Assembly (NCBI GenBank): GCA_021824175.1
Contig: JAKALP010000002.1
Coordinates: forward strand, 50,005 to 114,004
Length of the DNA stretch: 64,000 bases
DNA from: Deltaproteobacteria bacterium
GTDB lineage: Bacteria > Desulfobacterota > Desulfobacteria > Desulfobacterales > Desulfosarcinaceae
Direction of reading: 5' to 3'
Shown here in pieces: positions 43,958 through 53,745 of the stretch. Under the pieces are notes generated by a model. The model did not search any database, was not told the DNA's origin, and was given only the letters and a program-made list of their open reading frames with translations. A program made the position numbers and the translations under genes. Numbering within the stretch: the stretch's first letter is position 1; each line of letters begins with the position of its first letter.

Positions 43958-44812
43958 ATGGAACTCCGCAAAGCAGTATTTGCCGGTAGCTGGTATCCGG
44001 ACCGGGCCGAAGCCTGCGACCAGGAGATCGAGACCTATCTCTCCTCGGAAGCGGATCTGCCGGCAAGCCATCCCCAATGGGTGGCCGGCATCGTACCTCA
44101 TGCAGGCTGGTATTACAGCGGCCGCATTGCATGTCAGGTGATTCACCAATTGAAGGGCGCGGAACCCATCGATCTGGTGGTGGTGTTCGGCATGCACTTG
44201 CACCCAGGTTCGCCCAACTACATGATGACCCAGGGCGCCTGGGAAACTCCCTATGGCGAACTGCCCGTGGCTGAGCCGCTGGCCCAGGCGCTGTTGGAAC
44301 GATTTGCCTTTCAAGTGGAGACCCCGCGGCGATTCAACCGCGATAACACCGTGGAGTTGCAGCTGCCCTTTATCAAGCGGCTGCTCGATCCGGCGGCGAT
44401 TCTGGCCATCGGCGTGCCGCCCACGGCGCGATCCTTGGAGATCGGACGGGCCGTGGCCGACTGGGCCAAGGCAAACAAGCAGCGGCTGCGTATCGTCGGT
44501 TCCACGGACCTGACCCATTATGGTGAAAATTACGGCTTTTCACCCCATGGCCGCGCTGCCAAGGCCGTGGCCTGGGTGCGCGATGAAAATGACCGCCGGG
44601 TCATCGACGCCATGCTGGCCATGGCGCCCGAACAGGTGCTCGAAGAGGGTTTGAGCCAGCAAAATGCCTGTTGCAGCGGCGCGGCCGCCACGGCCATTGC
44701 GGCCGCCAAACAGCTCGGCGCCACCCAGGCCAAAACCATTGCCTATGCGACCAGCTATGACAAAAGTCCGGGGGATAGTTTCGTGGGGTATGCGGGGGTG
44801 GTGTTTGGATAA
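43958..44812 (+). CDS. MEMO-family protein (AmmeMemoRadiSam system protein B-like)
   Basis: 284 residues from the ATG at 43958 (AAAGGAGG). MELRKAVFAGSWYP and PHAGWYYSGRIA open the dioxygenase-like fold, VVVFGMHLHPG carries metal-type His residues, and STDLTHYGENYGF is the family signature. Relatives occur with AMMECR1 and radical SAM proteins, which are not adjacent here. Biochemical role of bacterial MEMO proteins is unsettled; metal-dependent redox chemistry is suspected. Confidence 0.88.
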   Translation: MELRKAVFAGSWYPDRAEACDQEIETYLSSEADLPASHPQWVAGIVPHAGWYYSGRIACQVIHQLKGAEPIDLVVVFGMHLHPGSPNYMMTQGAWETPYGELPVAEPLAQALLERFAFQVETPRRFNRDNTVELQLPFIKRLLDPAAILAIGVPPTARSLEIGRAVADWAKANKQRLRIVGSTDLTHYGENYGFSPHGRAAKAVAWVRDENDRRVIDAMLAMAPEQVLEEGLSQQNACCSGAAATAIAAAKQLGATQAKTIAYATSYDKSPGDSFVGYAGVVFG

Positions 44813-44867
44813 CGCCAGCGATACCTTCGGCTTTTTCGGATAGGCTCAAAACGTTCGTCCTTCCTCT

Positions 44868-44891
44868 ATCGTACTCGGACTCGTACTCGAA
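44868..44891. repeat. Short TCGTACTCGGACTCGTACTC hexamer array
   Basis: Four TACTCG-type units after the MEMO gene, no inverted partner. The rest of the gap to 45015 shows nothing coding. Confidence 0.65.
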
Positions 44892-45015
44892 ACCAACCCA
44901 GCAGCCATTCCCTGCCCCCCAAACAGACGGATATTCAGTAATATCAGCCATTCTGACCAATTATCGCAGTTTATCCCGTATTGAGCACTTGCAGTGCCGG
45001 CAAAAACGATGAGCC

Positions 45016-45660
45016 TCATTTCCGATCGTTTGATCCTGCTCCCCCCGCCGCCATCACGCCCGCCAATGAAAATTCCGCGATATGGTCGGCTATCCGCTGA
45101 ATCACTTCCGGAGTCAGGGGCTGGCCCAGCATATATTCCAAATCGTTGCGCTTTAGGGTCACAAAAACCCGGCACTGGCTGATGATGGTCAACTCGCAAA
45201 GCCTCAGGCTCAGCTCATCGGCCTGGGTGCCGATAATGTCGCGGATGATGGCATGCAGCCGCTGCCGGCGGGAGTCGAGCTGCTCCCGCCAGGTGTCCTG
45301 AATCAAGCCCGTGGGGTTGACCATCTCCATCTGGTAGAGACGGCTGAAGCGCTGCATCTTATCTTCTCCGGTGAAGTTTTGAATCATATTGTAAATATAG
45401 TCCCGCAAGCGCTGCTGGGGCGTACCGGCATTGGATTCGGTGGGATCGCGCTCCATGAAATGCCGCAGGCTATGGAGCCACGATTCACGATAGAGGTTTT
45501 CCTTGTCCCTGAAGTAGTAATTTACGGCCGCCACATTGGCGCCGGCCTCCTGGCAGATCTCGGCCACCTTGGCATCCCGAAACCCCTTCTGGGCAAACAC
45601 CTCGCAGGCCGCATCCAGCAGCTTGCGTTTGGTCTCTTTGCCATCTTCGCGTTTGGTCAC
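45016..45660 (-). CDS. TetR-family regulator (CecR-like)
   Basis: 214 residues. The N-terminal helix-turn-helix (KRKLLDAACEVFAQKGF through GANVAAVNYYFRDKENLY) is a standard TetR head; the ligand domain resembles CecR/DUF1956 proteins. It is divergent from the RND pump genes, the usual place for a local repressor. A 9-bp inverted repeat in the shared promoter gap (45709-45728) could be its operator. Inducer unknown. Confidence 0.9.
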   Translation of the reverse strand: MTKREDGKETKRKLLDAACEVFAQKGFRDAKVAEICQEAGANVAAVNYYFRDKENLYRESWLHSLRHFMERDPTESNAGTPQQRLRDYIYNMIQNFTGEDKMQRFSRLYQMEMVNPTGLIQDTWREQLDSRRQRLHAIIRDIIGTQADELSLRLCELTIISQCRVFVTLKRNDLEYMLGQPLTPEVIQRIADHIAEFSLAGVMAAGGAGSNDRK

Positions 45661-45708
45661 CGCAATACTCCGAAAATGGGTTACAAAAAATTCTGCTCAT
45701 TCCACCTA

Positions 45709-45728
45709 TTTGAAATCACGATTTAAAA
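45709..45728. promoter_or_regulatory. Candidate TetR operator
   Basis: TTTGAAATC AC GATTTAAAA, an inverted repeat with one mismatch, in the AT-rich 180-bp region between the TetR gene and the RND adaptor. Assignment by position only. Confidence 0.35.
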
Positions 45729-45840
45729 TAAATAACTACGCAGCCCAATTGCAAATGTCAAAAATTTATTTTAATTTCCAATTTAACTTAGCGACCATTC
45801 GTCTATTACTAAATTATCCGCCCGATAGGAGGCCGAAATA

Positions 45841-47058
45841 GTGATGCGTGCGCATACTTCCTGGAATCTGTTGACGCTCTGGTTCATCATTTTATCTTTT
45901 ACCTTTGGCGCCACTGCCTGTGGCAAGGGGTCGCAACCCAAATCCCAGGGGCCGCCCACCCCCGAGGTGGTCACCCTGACCGTTGAGCCGCGGCAGGTGG
46001 TTTTGACCACCGAATTGACGGGCCGCACCTCGGCCTTCCGGGTGGCTGAAATCAGACCCCAGGTCAATGGCCTGATCCAGAAGCGGCTTTTTGTGGAAGG
46101 CTCGGACGTCAAGGCGGGCAGCCTGCTCTACCAGATCGACCCATCCTCCTTCCAGGCCGCCCTGGACAATGCCAAGGCGGCCCTGGGCCGGGCCGAAGCC
46201 AATCTGCCGGCCGTGGCCGCCAAGGCCAAGCGCTCCAAGCAGTTGCTCGCCGAGCAGGTGGTGAGCCAGCAAAATTATGATGATACCGACGCCGCCCTCA
46301 AGCAGGCCGAAGCCGATGTGCTTTATTGGAAAGCCTCGGTGGCGGCCGCCGAAATCAACCTGGCCCATACCCGGATCACCGCGCCCATTTCGGGACGCAT
46401 CGGCCGCTCCGAAGTCACCGAAGGGGCCCTGGTCACCGCCTATCAACCCGTGGCCCTGGCCACCATCCAACAGATGGACCCCATTTATGTGGATGTGAAC
46501 CAATCCACCACCGAACTGCTGCGCTTGAAGCAGCGCATGGAAGAAGGACGCCTGGACCAAAACGGCCGGAGCCAGAACAAGGTCAAGCTGCTCCTGGAAA
46601 ACGGCTCGGTCTACCCCCAGGAGGGTGCCCTGCAATTCCGGGATGTGACCGTGGAGCAGAGTACTGGGTCAGTGGTTCTGCGAGTGGTCTTTCCCAATCC
46701 CCAAGGGCTGCTGCTGCCGGGAATGTTCGTGCGGGCCGTGATCCAGGAGGGGGTCAACAACCAGGCGATCCTGATCCCCCAGCAGGCGGTGTCGCGCGAT
46801 CCCAAGGGCAATCCCGTGGTGTTGGTAGTGGATGCTGAAAGCAAAGCCCAACAGCGCCTGCTTAAGCTGGATCGGGCCATTGACGACCAGTGGCTCGTCA
46901 GCTCGGGCCTGGCGCCCGGAGACGCCATCGTCATCGAAGGGTTGCAGAAAGTGCGTCCCGGCATGGCGGTCAAGGTCGCTTCCGCGGCCGCCAGTCAAAC
47001 ACCCGCCCCAGGCGCCAAGCCAGCCAGCACGGCCCCGGCCGCCCCTGAAAAGAAGTAA
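45841..47058 (+). CDS. RND efflux periplasmic adaptor, lipoprotein
   Basis: 405 residues (GTG at 45841 or ATG at 45844 after AGGAGG). An N-terminal lipoprotein signal ends in the lipobox TAC-G (Cys about residue 27). Barrel-sandwich and alpha-hairpin regions follow: ELTGRTSAFRVAEIRPQV, a coiled coil with SKQLLAEQVVSQQNYDD, and AHTRITAPISGRIGRSEVTE. The C-terminus is an Ala/Pro linker. It couples the inner-membrane pump encoded next to a TolC-type channel, which is not in the window. Confidence 0.94.
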   Translation: MMRAHTSWNLLTLWFIILSFTFGATACGKGSQPKSQGPPTPEVVTLTVEPRQVVLTTELTGRTSAFRVAEIRPQVNGLIQKRLFVEGSDVKAGSLLYQIDPSSFQAALDNAKAALGRAEANLPAVAAKAKRSKQLLAEQVVSQQNYDDTDAALKQAEADVLYWKASVAAAEINLAHTRITAPISGRIGRSEVTEGALVTAYQPVALATIQQMDPIYVDVNQSTTELLRLKQRMEEGRLDQNGRSQNKVKLLLENGSVYPQEGALQFRDVTVEQSTGSVVLRVVFPNPQGLLLPGMFVRAVIQEGVNNQAILIPQQAVSRDPKGNPVVLVVDAESKAQQRLLKLDRAIDDQWLVSSGLAPGDAIVIEGLQKVRPGMAVKVASAAASQTPAPGAKPASTAPAAPEKK

Positions 47059-47068
47059 GGGAGGCGCC

Positions 47069-50000
47069 ATGCTATCTAAATTCTTTTTGGAACGGCCCGT
47101 TTTTGCCTGGGTGATCGCCATCGTCATCATGATCGCTGGCGGCCTGGCCATTTACAATCTCCCCATCTCCCAATATCCGCCCATTGCGCCGCCCTCCATC
47201 GCCATCGACTCCTACTATCCGGGCGCATCGGCTGAAACCGTTGAAAACAGCGTGACCCAGATCATCGAACAGAAGATGACCGGGTTCGACAAGCTGCTCT
47301 ATATCTCGGCCACCAGCGACTCCTCGGGCGCCTCGCGCATCGAGCTGACCTTTGCCGCCGGCACCGATCCGGACTTGGCCTGGGCCCAGGTGCAGAACAA
47401 ACTGCAACTGGCCATGGCCAGTCTGCCCGATGTGGTGCAGCGCGGCGGCGTCACGGTGAGCAAATCCACCCGCAACTACCTGGTGATCGTGGCCTTGGTG
47501 TCCGAGGACGGCAGCATGGACGGCAACGATCTGCGCGACTACGCCCGCTCCAATCTGGAAAAAGTGCTGGCGCGCGTGCCGGGCGTGGGCGAAGTGACCA
47601 TCTTCGGTACCCAGTACGCCATGCGGGTGTGGATCAATCCCGATAAGCTGACCCAGTACCAACTGACCTATGACGATGTGATCACCGCCATGCGATCGTA
47701 CAATGTGGAGATCTCCGCCGGGCAATTCGGCGGCGCGCCGGCTGTTCCCGGTCAGCGCATGAATGCTTCCATCATTGTCCAGAACTTGCTCAAAACACCC
47801 GAAGAGTTCGCCAATATCCCTTTGCGGATCAATGCCGACGGCTCGGTGGTGCGCATCAAGGATGTGGGCCAAACCGAACTGGGTTCCGAAACCTATGACA
47901 ACATCCCCATGTACAATGGCCGGCCGGCCGGCGGCATCGCCGTGCGCCAGGCGGCCGGCGCCAATGCCCTGGCCACAGCCGACGCCATCAAGGCCAAACT
48001 CCAGGAGATGAGCCCCTTCTTTCCGCCCGGCATGCGGGTGGTCTATCCCTACGACACCACCCCCTTTGTGCGGGTGGCTATCTGGGAGGTGTTCAAGACC
48101 CTCTTGGAAGCGGTGCTGCTGGTGTTTCTGGTGATGTACCTCTTCATGGGAAATATCCGCGCCACCTTGATTCCCACCATTGCCGTGCCGGTAGTACTTC
48201 TGGGCACCTTCGGGGTGCTGGGACTGTTTGATTTCTCCATCAACATGCTGACCATGTTCGCCATGGTGTTGGCCATCGGCTTGCTGGTGGACGACGCCAT
48301 CGTGGTGGTGGAAAACGTGGAGCGCATCATGAGCGAGGAGGGCTTGCCGCCCAAGGAGGCCACGGCCAAATCCATGGTGCAGATCACCAGCGCCCTGATC
48401 GGCATTGGTCTGGTGCTGGCGGCCGTGTTCGGGCCCATGGCCTTTTTCCCCGGCTCCACCGGCGTCATCTACCGCCAGTTTTCCATCACCATCATCTCCG
48501 CCATGCTGCTCTCCGTGGTGGTGGCCCTGATTCTGACGCCCGTGCTGTGCGCGGCCCTGCTTAAGCCCGTGCCCGCGGGGCATAGCCCGGCCGACAACGC
48601 CATCTTCTTCATGCGGCCTTTTTTCCATTGGTTTGACCGCTTCTTCAACCGCTCCAGGGATAACTACCTGCGGCTGGTGGCGCGCTCCCTGGCGCGCAAA
48701 GGGATCTTCATCGTTTTATTTCTGGTCATTGTGGCCGGCATGGCCTATCTTTTCAAGAAAATGCCCACCGCTTATCTGCCGGACGAAGATCAAGGCACAC
48801 TCATGATCCAGGCCATTTTGCCGGCCAACTCGACTTTGGAACAGACCCAGAACGTGCTCAAGCGCGTGCAGCAGTACTTCCTGGAAAACGAAAAAGAAGC
48901 GGCCGAGGCAATTCTGACGGTGGCCGGCTTCAGCTTCAGCGGCCGGGGACAGAATGCCGCCTTTGCCTTCGTGCGTCTCAGGGATTGGGACCTGCGTCAG
49001 CGCAAAGACCTCAAGGTGGGCGCCGTAGTCAACCGGGCCATGCGCACCTTTTCCAAATACCGCGACGCCATGGTATTCGCCTTTGCGCCGCCGGCCGTGA
49101 CCGAGCTGGGCCGGGCTAATGGCTTTGACTTCCAGTTGCTCGACCGCGGCGGCCTGGGCCACCAAAAACTGGTGGCGGCGCGCAACCAATTGATGGGCAT
49201 CGTTTCCAAAGACACACGGCTGATGCGGGTGCGGCCCAACGATCTAGAAGATGTGCCCCAATATCGCATCGATGTGGATTGGGAAAAGGCCGGCGCCCTG
49301 GGCGTGCCCATTTCCGCCATCCACAGCGCCATCACCACCGCCTTTGGCAGCTCCTATGTCAATGACTTCATTCACAACGGGCGGGTCAAGCGGGTCTATG
49401 TCCAGGCCGACGCCCCCTTCCGGCGGCTGCCCAGCGACCTGGAGAAACTTTACGTGCGCAATACTTCCGGCAAGATGGTGCCTTTTTCCACCCTGGCCAC
49501 CGGGAGTTGGGATTCCGGCGCCCCGGCCCTGAGCCGCTTCAACGGTTTTCCCTCCATTAACTTCTGGGGTGAGCCGGCCGCGGGCCACAGCTCGGGCGAA
49601 GCCATGCAGGCCATGGAAGAGGCCGTCACCCAACTGCCCCAGGGCATCGGCTTTGACTGGACCGGACTCTCCTTCCAGGAACGCATGGCCAGTTCCCAGG
49701 CGCCGCTGCTCTATACTTTTTCCGTTCTGGTCATCTTCCTCTGCCTGGCGGCCCTGTATGAAAGCTGGCCCATTCCCATTTCCATCCTGCTGACCCTGCC
49801 CCTGGGGGCCATCGGCGGCGTGCTGGCCTGCAAGCTGATGAAGATGCCCAACGACATCTATTTTCAGATCGGTCTGCTCACCATCCTGGGCCTGACCACC
49901 AAGAACGCCATTCTGATTGTGCAATTCGCCAAGGCCCGCGTCGATGAAGGCATGGCTCTGATCGCGGCCACCATTGAAGGCGCCAAGCTGCGTCTGCGGC

Positions 50001-50260
50001 CCATCATCATGACCTCTTTGGCCTTTGGCTTCGGCGTGCTGCCCCTGGCCCTGGCCCGCGGCGCCGGCGCCGGCGCCCAGCAAGCCATCGGCATCGGCGT
50101 GGTGGGCGGCGTGGTGACCTCCACTTTCCTGGTGACCCTGTTCGCGCCCCTGTTCTACGTGATCATCTACCGGACCGTGGGCAAACACCGCAAGCGGGAA
50201 GAAGAAATGCTCTTCTCCCTGGCCGAGAAGAAAAAGGAGCATTCAGATTCCGCGAGTTGA
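47069..50260 (+). CDS. HAE1-type RND multidrug efflux permease
   Basis: 1063 residues from the ATG at 47069 (GGGAGG upstream), ten bases after the adaptor stop. MLSKFFLERPVFAWVIAI is the first of twelve membrane helices; GLLVDDAIVVVENVERIMSE holds the proton-relay Asp pair in helix 4, and AILIVQFAKA is in the second half. Large periplasmic porter loops are of normal size. It exports drugs or solvents by proton motive force, AcrB-like. Intact and co-transcribed with the adaptor. Confidence 0.96.
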   Translation: MLSKFFLERPVFAWVIAIVIMIAGGLAIYNLPISQYPPIAPPSIAIDSYYPGASAETVENSVTQIIEQKMTGFDKLLYISATSDSSGASRIELTFAAGTDPDLAWAQVQNKLQLAMASLPDVVQRGGVTVSKSTRNYLVIVALVSEDGSMDGNDLRDYARSNLEKVLARVPGVGEVTIFGTQYAMRVWINPDKLTQYQLTYDDVITAMRSYNVEISAGQFGGAPAVPGQRMNASIIVQNLLKTPEEFANIPLRINADGSVVRIKDVGQTELGSETYDNIPMYNGRPAGGIAVRQAAGANALATADAIKAKLQEMSPFFPPGMRVVYPYDTTPFVRVAIWEVFKTLLEAVLLVFLVMYLFMGNIRATLIPTIAVPVVLLGTFGVLGLFDFSINMLTMFAMVLAIGLLVDDAIVVVENVERIMSEEGLPPKEATAKSMVQITSALIGIGLVLAAVFGPMAFFPGSTGVIYRQFSITIISAMLLSVVVALILTPVLCAALLKPVPAGHSPADNAIFFMRPFFHWFDRFFNRSRDNYLRLVARSLARKGIFIVLFLVIVAGMAYLFKKMPTAYLPDEDQGTLMIQAILPANSTLEQTQNVLKRVQQYFLENEKEAAEAILTVAGFSFSGRGQNAAFAFVRLRDWDLRQRKDLKVGAVVNRAMRTFSKYRDAMVFAFAPPAVTELGRANGFDFQLLDRGGLGHQKLVAARNQLMGIVSKDTRLMRVRPNDLEDVPQYRIDVDWEKAGALGVPISAIHSAITTAFGSSYVNDFIHNGRVKRVYVQADAPFRRLPSDLEKLYVRNTSGKMVPFSTLATGSWDSGAPALSRFNGFPSINFWGEPAAGHSSGEAMQAMEEAVTQLPQGIGFDWTGLSFQERMASSQAPLLYTFSVLVIFLCLAALYESWPIPISILLTLPLGAIGGVLACKLMKMPNDIYFQIGLLTILGLTTKNAILIVQFAKARVDEGMALIAATIEGAKLRLRPIIMTSLAFGFGVLPLALARGAGAGAQQAIGIGVVGGVVTSTFLVTLFAPLFYVIIYRTVGKHRKREEEMLFSLAEKKKEHSDSAS

Positions 50261-50359
50261 TCCGGAATTGTTTATCTACTGGGCATAAAGATGCTCCTTC
50301 ACTTCGCGCATGTTGTAGTATTTGAAGCCGATAACGCATGCGGATATAATGGAGACAAA

Positions 50360-51526
50360 ATGCGCTCAACAGACAATGACTATCGCACCATGGGAATTAC
50401 GCTCAGGATTCTGGCCGTCGTTATGTTTGCTTCCGGGCTTTACAATCACTTCCCGTTCTTTGCCGCCATCGGCTGCGGGTACTGGCTGGCGGCCGGCAAC
50501 CCCTGGCGCTACAGGATCATGATCAATGTTGGCATTATCCTGCATTCCCTTCAATTTGCCCGGGCAATATACTGTCTCGCGTCCGCCGGCTTAACCGTGC
50601 CCTATTTCGAGCTGCTTGCATCTCCGGTCATGGTGTTTGCGCTGATTAAGTACTACCCATCGCCCTATCCGGTATCTTCAAATCTACTCGGGTTTCTTTT
50701 TCCGGTCGCATGGACGGTGCCGGTGATCGATGCCTTTCCTGAGTTATTTAAAAAGCTGGCGGGCAAAGGAATTGTCGGCACGGTGGAAGGTCTATATTTC
50801 AACTCGGACGCATTTAATATCGTGCAGGAAGAGGGATTCCTGGGATTCACACCCACCCGAGATATCGTTGAAACAGCTAAAAATGCAGAAGTTCGGAGCG
50901 GCGGAAAGCTGCTCGATGTCGGATGCGGCATCGGCGGGCCTGCCTGTCTGCTTGCGGCCGAGTTCGGCCTTAATGTTACGGGCGTGGATCTTCTGGAATG
51001 GAATGTCGCGGCAGCATCGTCTCTGGCGGCTCGCCGGGGCATCAGCGATCAATGTCGTTTTGTGCAGTCAAACGCTCTTTCTCTTCCCTTTGACGATGGC
51101 GATTTTGATTATGTCTTCGGAATGGATGCCTGGTGCCATATACCGGGCCGTGACAAATTGCTGCGGGAATGCCACCGGGTCATGAAAAAAGGCGGTACGA
51201 TCTTATTCCACGATTGGACCATGAATAAAAGGGACTCCGAAGGATTCCGATTTATCTATGCTTTTCCGCCCCTGGAAACCGTTGACAGCTATTCGGAGAA
51301 ATTGCGCGCCGCCGGTTTTGAAGTACTTCACGCCCAAGCCAGAAATGAGGCTTTCAGAAGGCATGTCGCCACCCTCAGGGATACCCTTCGCGCCAATAAG
51401 CGCCGCATGATCGATACCTGCGGCAGAGAACTTTACGATAACTGGGATCTTGTGAGCGCCTATACTTTGAAAATGATTGAAACGGAAAGACTTGGCTCCG
51501 GACTCTTTATTGCCCGCAAAATTTGA
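50360..51526 (+). CDS. Membrane-domain fused class I SAM methyltransferase
   Basis: 388 residues from the ATG at 50360 (GGAG five bases upstream). Residues 10-150 contain about four membrane helices (ITLRILAVVMFASGLY, MINVGIILHSLQFARAIY and others). From about 185 comes a UbiE-like methyltransferase: LLDVGCGIGGPACLLA binds SAM, then VTGVDL and HIPGRDKLLRECHRVMKKGG. Methylation of a lipid or quinone-like membrane substrate is plausible. The SMR transporter gene follows after 12 bp. Precise function unknown. Confidence 0.8.
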   Translation: MRSTDNDYRTMGITLRILAVVMFASGLYNHFPFFAAIGCGYWLAAGNPWRYRIMINVGIILHSLQFARAIYCLASAGLTVPYFELLASPVMVFALIKYYPSPYPVSSNLLGFLFPVAWTVPVIDAFPELFKKLAGKGIVGTVEGLYFNSDAFNIVQEEGFLGFTPTRDIVETAKNAEVRSGGKLLDVGCGIGGPACLLAAEFGLNVTGVDLLEWNVAAASSLAARRGISDQCRFVQSNALSLPFDDGDFDYVFGMDAWCHIPGRDKLLRECHRVMKKGGTILFHDWTMNKRDSEGFRFIYAFPPLETVDSYSEKLRAAGFEVLHAQARNEAFRRHVATLRDTLRANKRRMIDTCGRELYDNWDLVSAYTLKMIETERLGSGLFIARKI

Positions 51527-51538
51527 GGAGAGTGTGCC

Positions 51539-51865
51539 ATGAACCACTGGCTGTTTCTGATCTGCGCGATCCTCTTTGAGGTATCCGGTACGACCTGTAT
51601 GAAACTATCCTCCGGTTTTACCCGGATGGCGCCTTCCATCCTCATGTTCTTCTTTTATGGCATGTCCTTTGTCGCGTTGACATTTGCAATCAAGAAGTTT
51701 GATGTCAGCATGGCCTATGCCGTCTGGTCCGGGCTAGGCACCGCCCTGATCGCGGCCATCGGCATTTTCTACTTCAAGGAACCGCTGACCGCCCTGAAAG
51801 TACTCTGCACCCTCCTGATCATCGCCGGGGTCGTGGGGCTGAATTACGGTGGCTCGGGACACTGA
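51539..51865 (+). CDS. Small multidrug resistance (SMR/EmrE-like) transporter
   Basis: 108 residues, four membrane helices, the family length. The substrate/proton Glu is E14 in LICAILFEVSGTTCMKLS; the SMAYAVWSGLGTALIAAIG motif is present. SMR proteins antiport cationic drugs, guanidinium or polyamines. Co-transcribed with the membrane methyltransferase (12-bp gap), hinting that the pair handles one compound. Confidence 0.92.
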   Translation: MNHWLFLICAILFEVSGTTCMKLSSGFTRMAPSILMFFFYGMSFVALTFAIKKFDVSMAYAVWSGLGTALIAAIGIFYFKEPLTALKVLCTLLIIAGVVGLNYGGSGH

Positions 51866-51877
51866 AGTGAGAAAGCG

Positions 51878-51912
51878 GGCTGATCCCGGTAGAAATCAAA
51901 TCCGGCCAAAAA
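51878..51912 (+). pseudogene. Short DUF4143-type remnant
   Basis: Thirty-five bases encode LIPVEIKSGQK, matching the nuclease-like motif of DUF4143 proteins and closely resembling the DNA of the larger broken copy at 62.1 kb (IVPVEVKSGQT). Nothing else of the gene remains. The gap 51866-52268 otherwise holds only the fragment below. Confidence 0.5.
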
Positions 51913-52038
51913 CCATCTGATGACCATAAAGTGCACAGGCGTAATTACCAAATAGACGCTTCCGGCGGTTTCATCTCCCCTGGCCATGCGCCGCCGGCTC
52001 ACCAACGGCCGGAATAAGGGTCATGGCCATCGCTCTAA

Positions 52039-52230
52039 AACCGGTGCGGCGCGTCTCTCCGCTATACCCGAACTGTATTCCAAAGATTTGTAATCATTAA
52101 ATATGGACCTCGAATGGCGTTCCCGGCCGATGACCTTCTCCAACATTCAGAGCAAACATACTATTTTTTCATTGAGCTGCCCGTTACAGTGGCCTGGGGC
52201 TTGCTTGGCTTTACATCGAAAGAACAATAG
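52039..52230 (+). pseudogene. Possible 3' gene fragment
   Basis: An open frame without a good ribosome site ends YYFFIELPVTVAWGLLGF...TSKEQ and then TAG. The protein-like end suggests the 3' remnant of an unknown gene; it could also be chance. An ATG at 52114 would give 38 residues. Confidence 0.25.
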
Positions 52231-52268
52231 TGACCTGATAGTGAAGACTAGGAAAGAAGGAGTGCAGC

Positions 52269-53432
52269 TTGAAAACATCAACTCGCCAACGGTTTGGGGC
52301 ATTGTGCATCATCGCGGTATTGATTCTGATGTTCGGATGTGGTTCCGGCGGCCAAGCACCGGCCGCGTCACCCGGGCCAGCCCCTGGACCGCAACCCGGA
52401 CCGCCCGTACAATATCCTCCCGTCAACCCCGATGGCGGTCCGGCCGCCGGCAACCCGGATGGCAAAGCTGCGGTGCCGGCTGAAGCGAATCTGGAAGATA
52501 GCTCCGACCCCGACACCATCATCGGCGACGGCACACCGGAGAACTGTACGGCCGATGCGTTCATCGATGCCGTGGCCCTGGGGGGAATCATTGTATTTGA
52601 TTGCGGCCCGGACCCTATCACCATCACCCTGACCCAGCCGGCCAAAGTGTTCAATAACGCCAACCCGGAAATCATCATCGACGGCGGCGGCCTGGTCTCC
52701 CTCAGCGGCAATGGACAAACCCGGATTCTCTATATGAACACCTGTGACCCGGACCAGGTGTGGACCACGTCTCACTGCCAGGACCAGGACCACCCCCGCC
52801 TCACAGTGCAAAACATCACCTTTGTCAACGGCAACTCCTCGGCTGAAACCGAATATGACGGCGGCGGCGCCATCTGGGCGCGCGGCGGGCGATTCAAGGC
52901 AGTCAACTGCCGCTTCTTTAACAATGCGTGCGCGGCCACTGGCCCTGATGTGGGCGGCGCGGCCATCCGGGTGTTCAGCCAGTACCAGGGGCGGCCCGTC
53001 TATATCACCCACTGCACCTTCGGCGGCGCCCAAGGGTACGGCAACGTAGGTTCCAACGGCGGGGCCATCAGCAGCATCGGTGTGTCATGGACCATCCTCA
53101 ACAGCCTCTTTTCCTATAACCGGGCCATTGGGAACGGCGCTAATCCGGCTGATCCCGGAACCCCCGGTGGCGGCAGCGGCGGCGCCATATACAACGACGG
53201 CAACACCATGACCCTGACCATTCGCGGCAGCCTCATCGAGTACAATGAGGTCAACGAACACGGCTCGGCCATCTTCTTTGTCACCAATGATCACTCCGGC
53301 AATATCGTCATCGAGGACTCGGTGATCACCAATAATATCGGCGGCTCCTGGTACCCGGCCTATGACGGCATCTCCATGCACAGCGACACGCGGATTTCGG
53401 TGAGCAACTCGGTCATCAAATCCAATTCGTAA
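52269..53432 (+). CDS. Secreted lipoprotein with polymorphic-repeat / right-handed beta-helix region
   Basis: 387 residues from a TTG at 52269, supported by AAGGAG. A lipoprotein signal (LCIIAVLILMFGCGSGG; Cys about 24) and a Pro/Gly-rich linker lead to GDGTPENCTADAFIDAV, an opening common in beta-helix surface proteins, followed by repeated short strands with GGAI and NS turns (GGGAIWARGGRF, SNGGAISSIG, GSGGAIYNDG). It ends abruptly at VIKSNS, short for the class, and a broken-gene zone begins directly after, so a lost C-terminus is possible. Likely cell-surface; ligand unknown. Confidence 0.7.
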   Translation: MKTSTRQRFGALCIIAVLILMFGCGSGGQAPAASPGPAPGPQPGPPVQYPPVNPDGGPAAGNPDGKAAVPAEANLEDSSDPDTIIGDGTPENCTADAFIDAVALGGIIVFDCGPDPITITLTQPAKVFNNANPEIIIDGGGLVSLSGNGQTRILYMNTCDPDQVWTTSHCQDQDHPRLTVQNITFVNGNSSAETEYDGGGAIWARGGRFKAVNCRFFNNACAATGPDVGGAAIRVFSQYQGRPVYITHCTFGGAQGYGNVGSNGGAISSIGVSWTILNSLFSYNRAIGNGANPADPGTPGGGSGGAIYNDGNTMTLTIRGSLIEYNEVNEHGSAIFFVTNDHSGNIVIEDSVITNNIGGSWYPAYDGISMHSDTRISVSNSVIKSNS

Positions 53433-53498
53433 ACCACGCTGCAAGCCTAATCTTTGCCCTGTTCAGTGAAAGAACGGCTGGTAAGTTCTTCTCGGTTT

Positions 53499-53618
53499 TT
53501 ATGGCGCGCTCCACACCGGGGCCGGCGTAATGACGCCGCCATTGGCCGTTCCTTTGACCACAGGGCCGGAATGAATATTTGCAGCCGGATTGAAGGTCGG
53601 CACGGGGCCGGTGCCAAG
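53499..53618 (-). pseudogene. Truncated 3' copy (F1) of the secreted-protein gene at 62.3 kb
   Basis: Read on the minus strand it encodes LGTGPVPTFNPAANIHSGPV followed by KGTANGGVITPAPVWS-AP and TAA, the same ending as the intact gene at 62283-63080. The 5' part is missing; the break is within a few bases of MITE copy E1. It shares its 33-bp 3' flank with fragment F2. Confidence 0.85.
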
Positions 53619-53626
53619 TGGTGTTT

Positions 53627-53745
53627 GGAGACGCCCTTAATTCTTTAACTTTAATCTAAAACCACTCCTTTATATTTTCTAATAACCAAAGATTAGGGCT
53701 TTTTGGTTAAACAGGCATGAAAGTTAAAATGTTAAGGGCGTCCCC
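53627..53745. mobile_element. MITE-like element, copy E1
   Basis: About 119 bp with terminal inverted repeats: GGAGACGCCCTTAATTCTTT on the left and AAAATGTTAAGGGCGTCCCC on the right. The interior shares AATAACCAAAGATTAG with E2. No coding capacity; probably mobilised by a transposase elsewhere. Confidence 0.75.
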
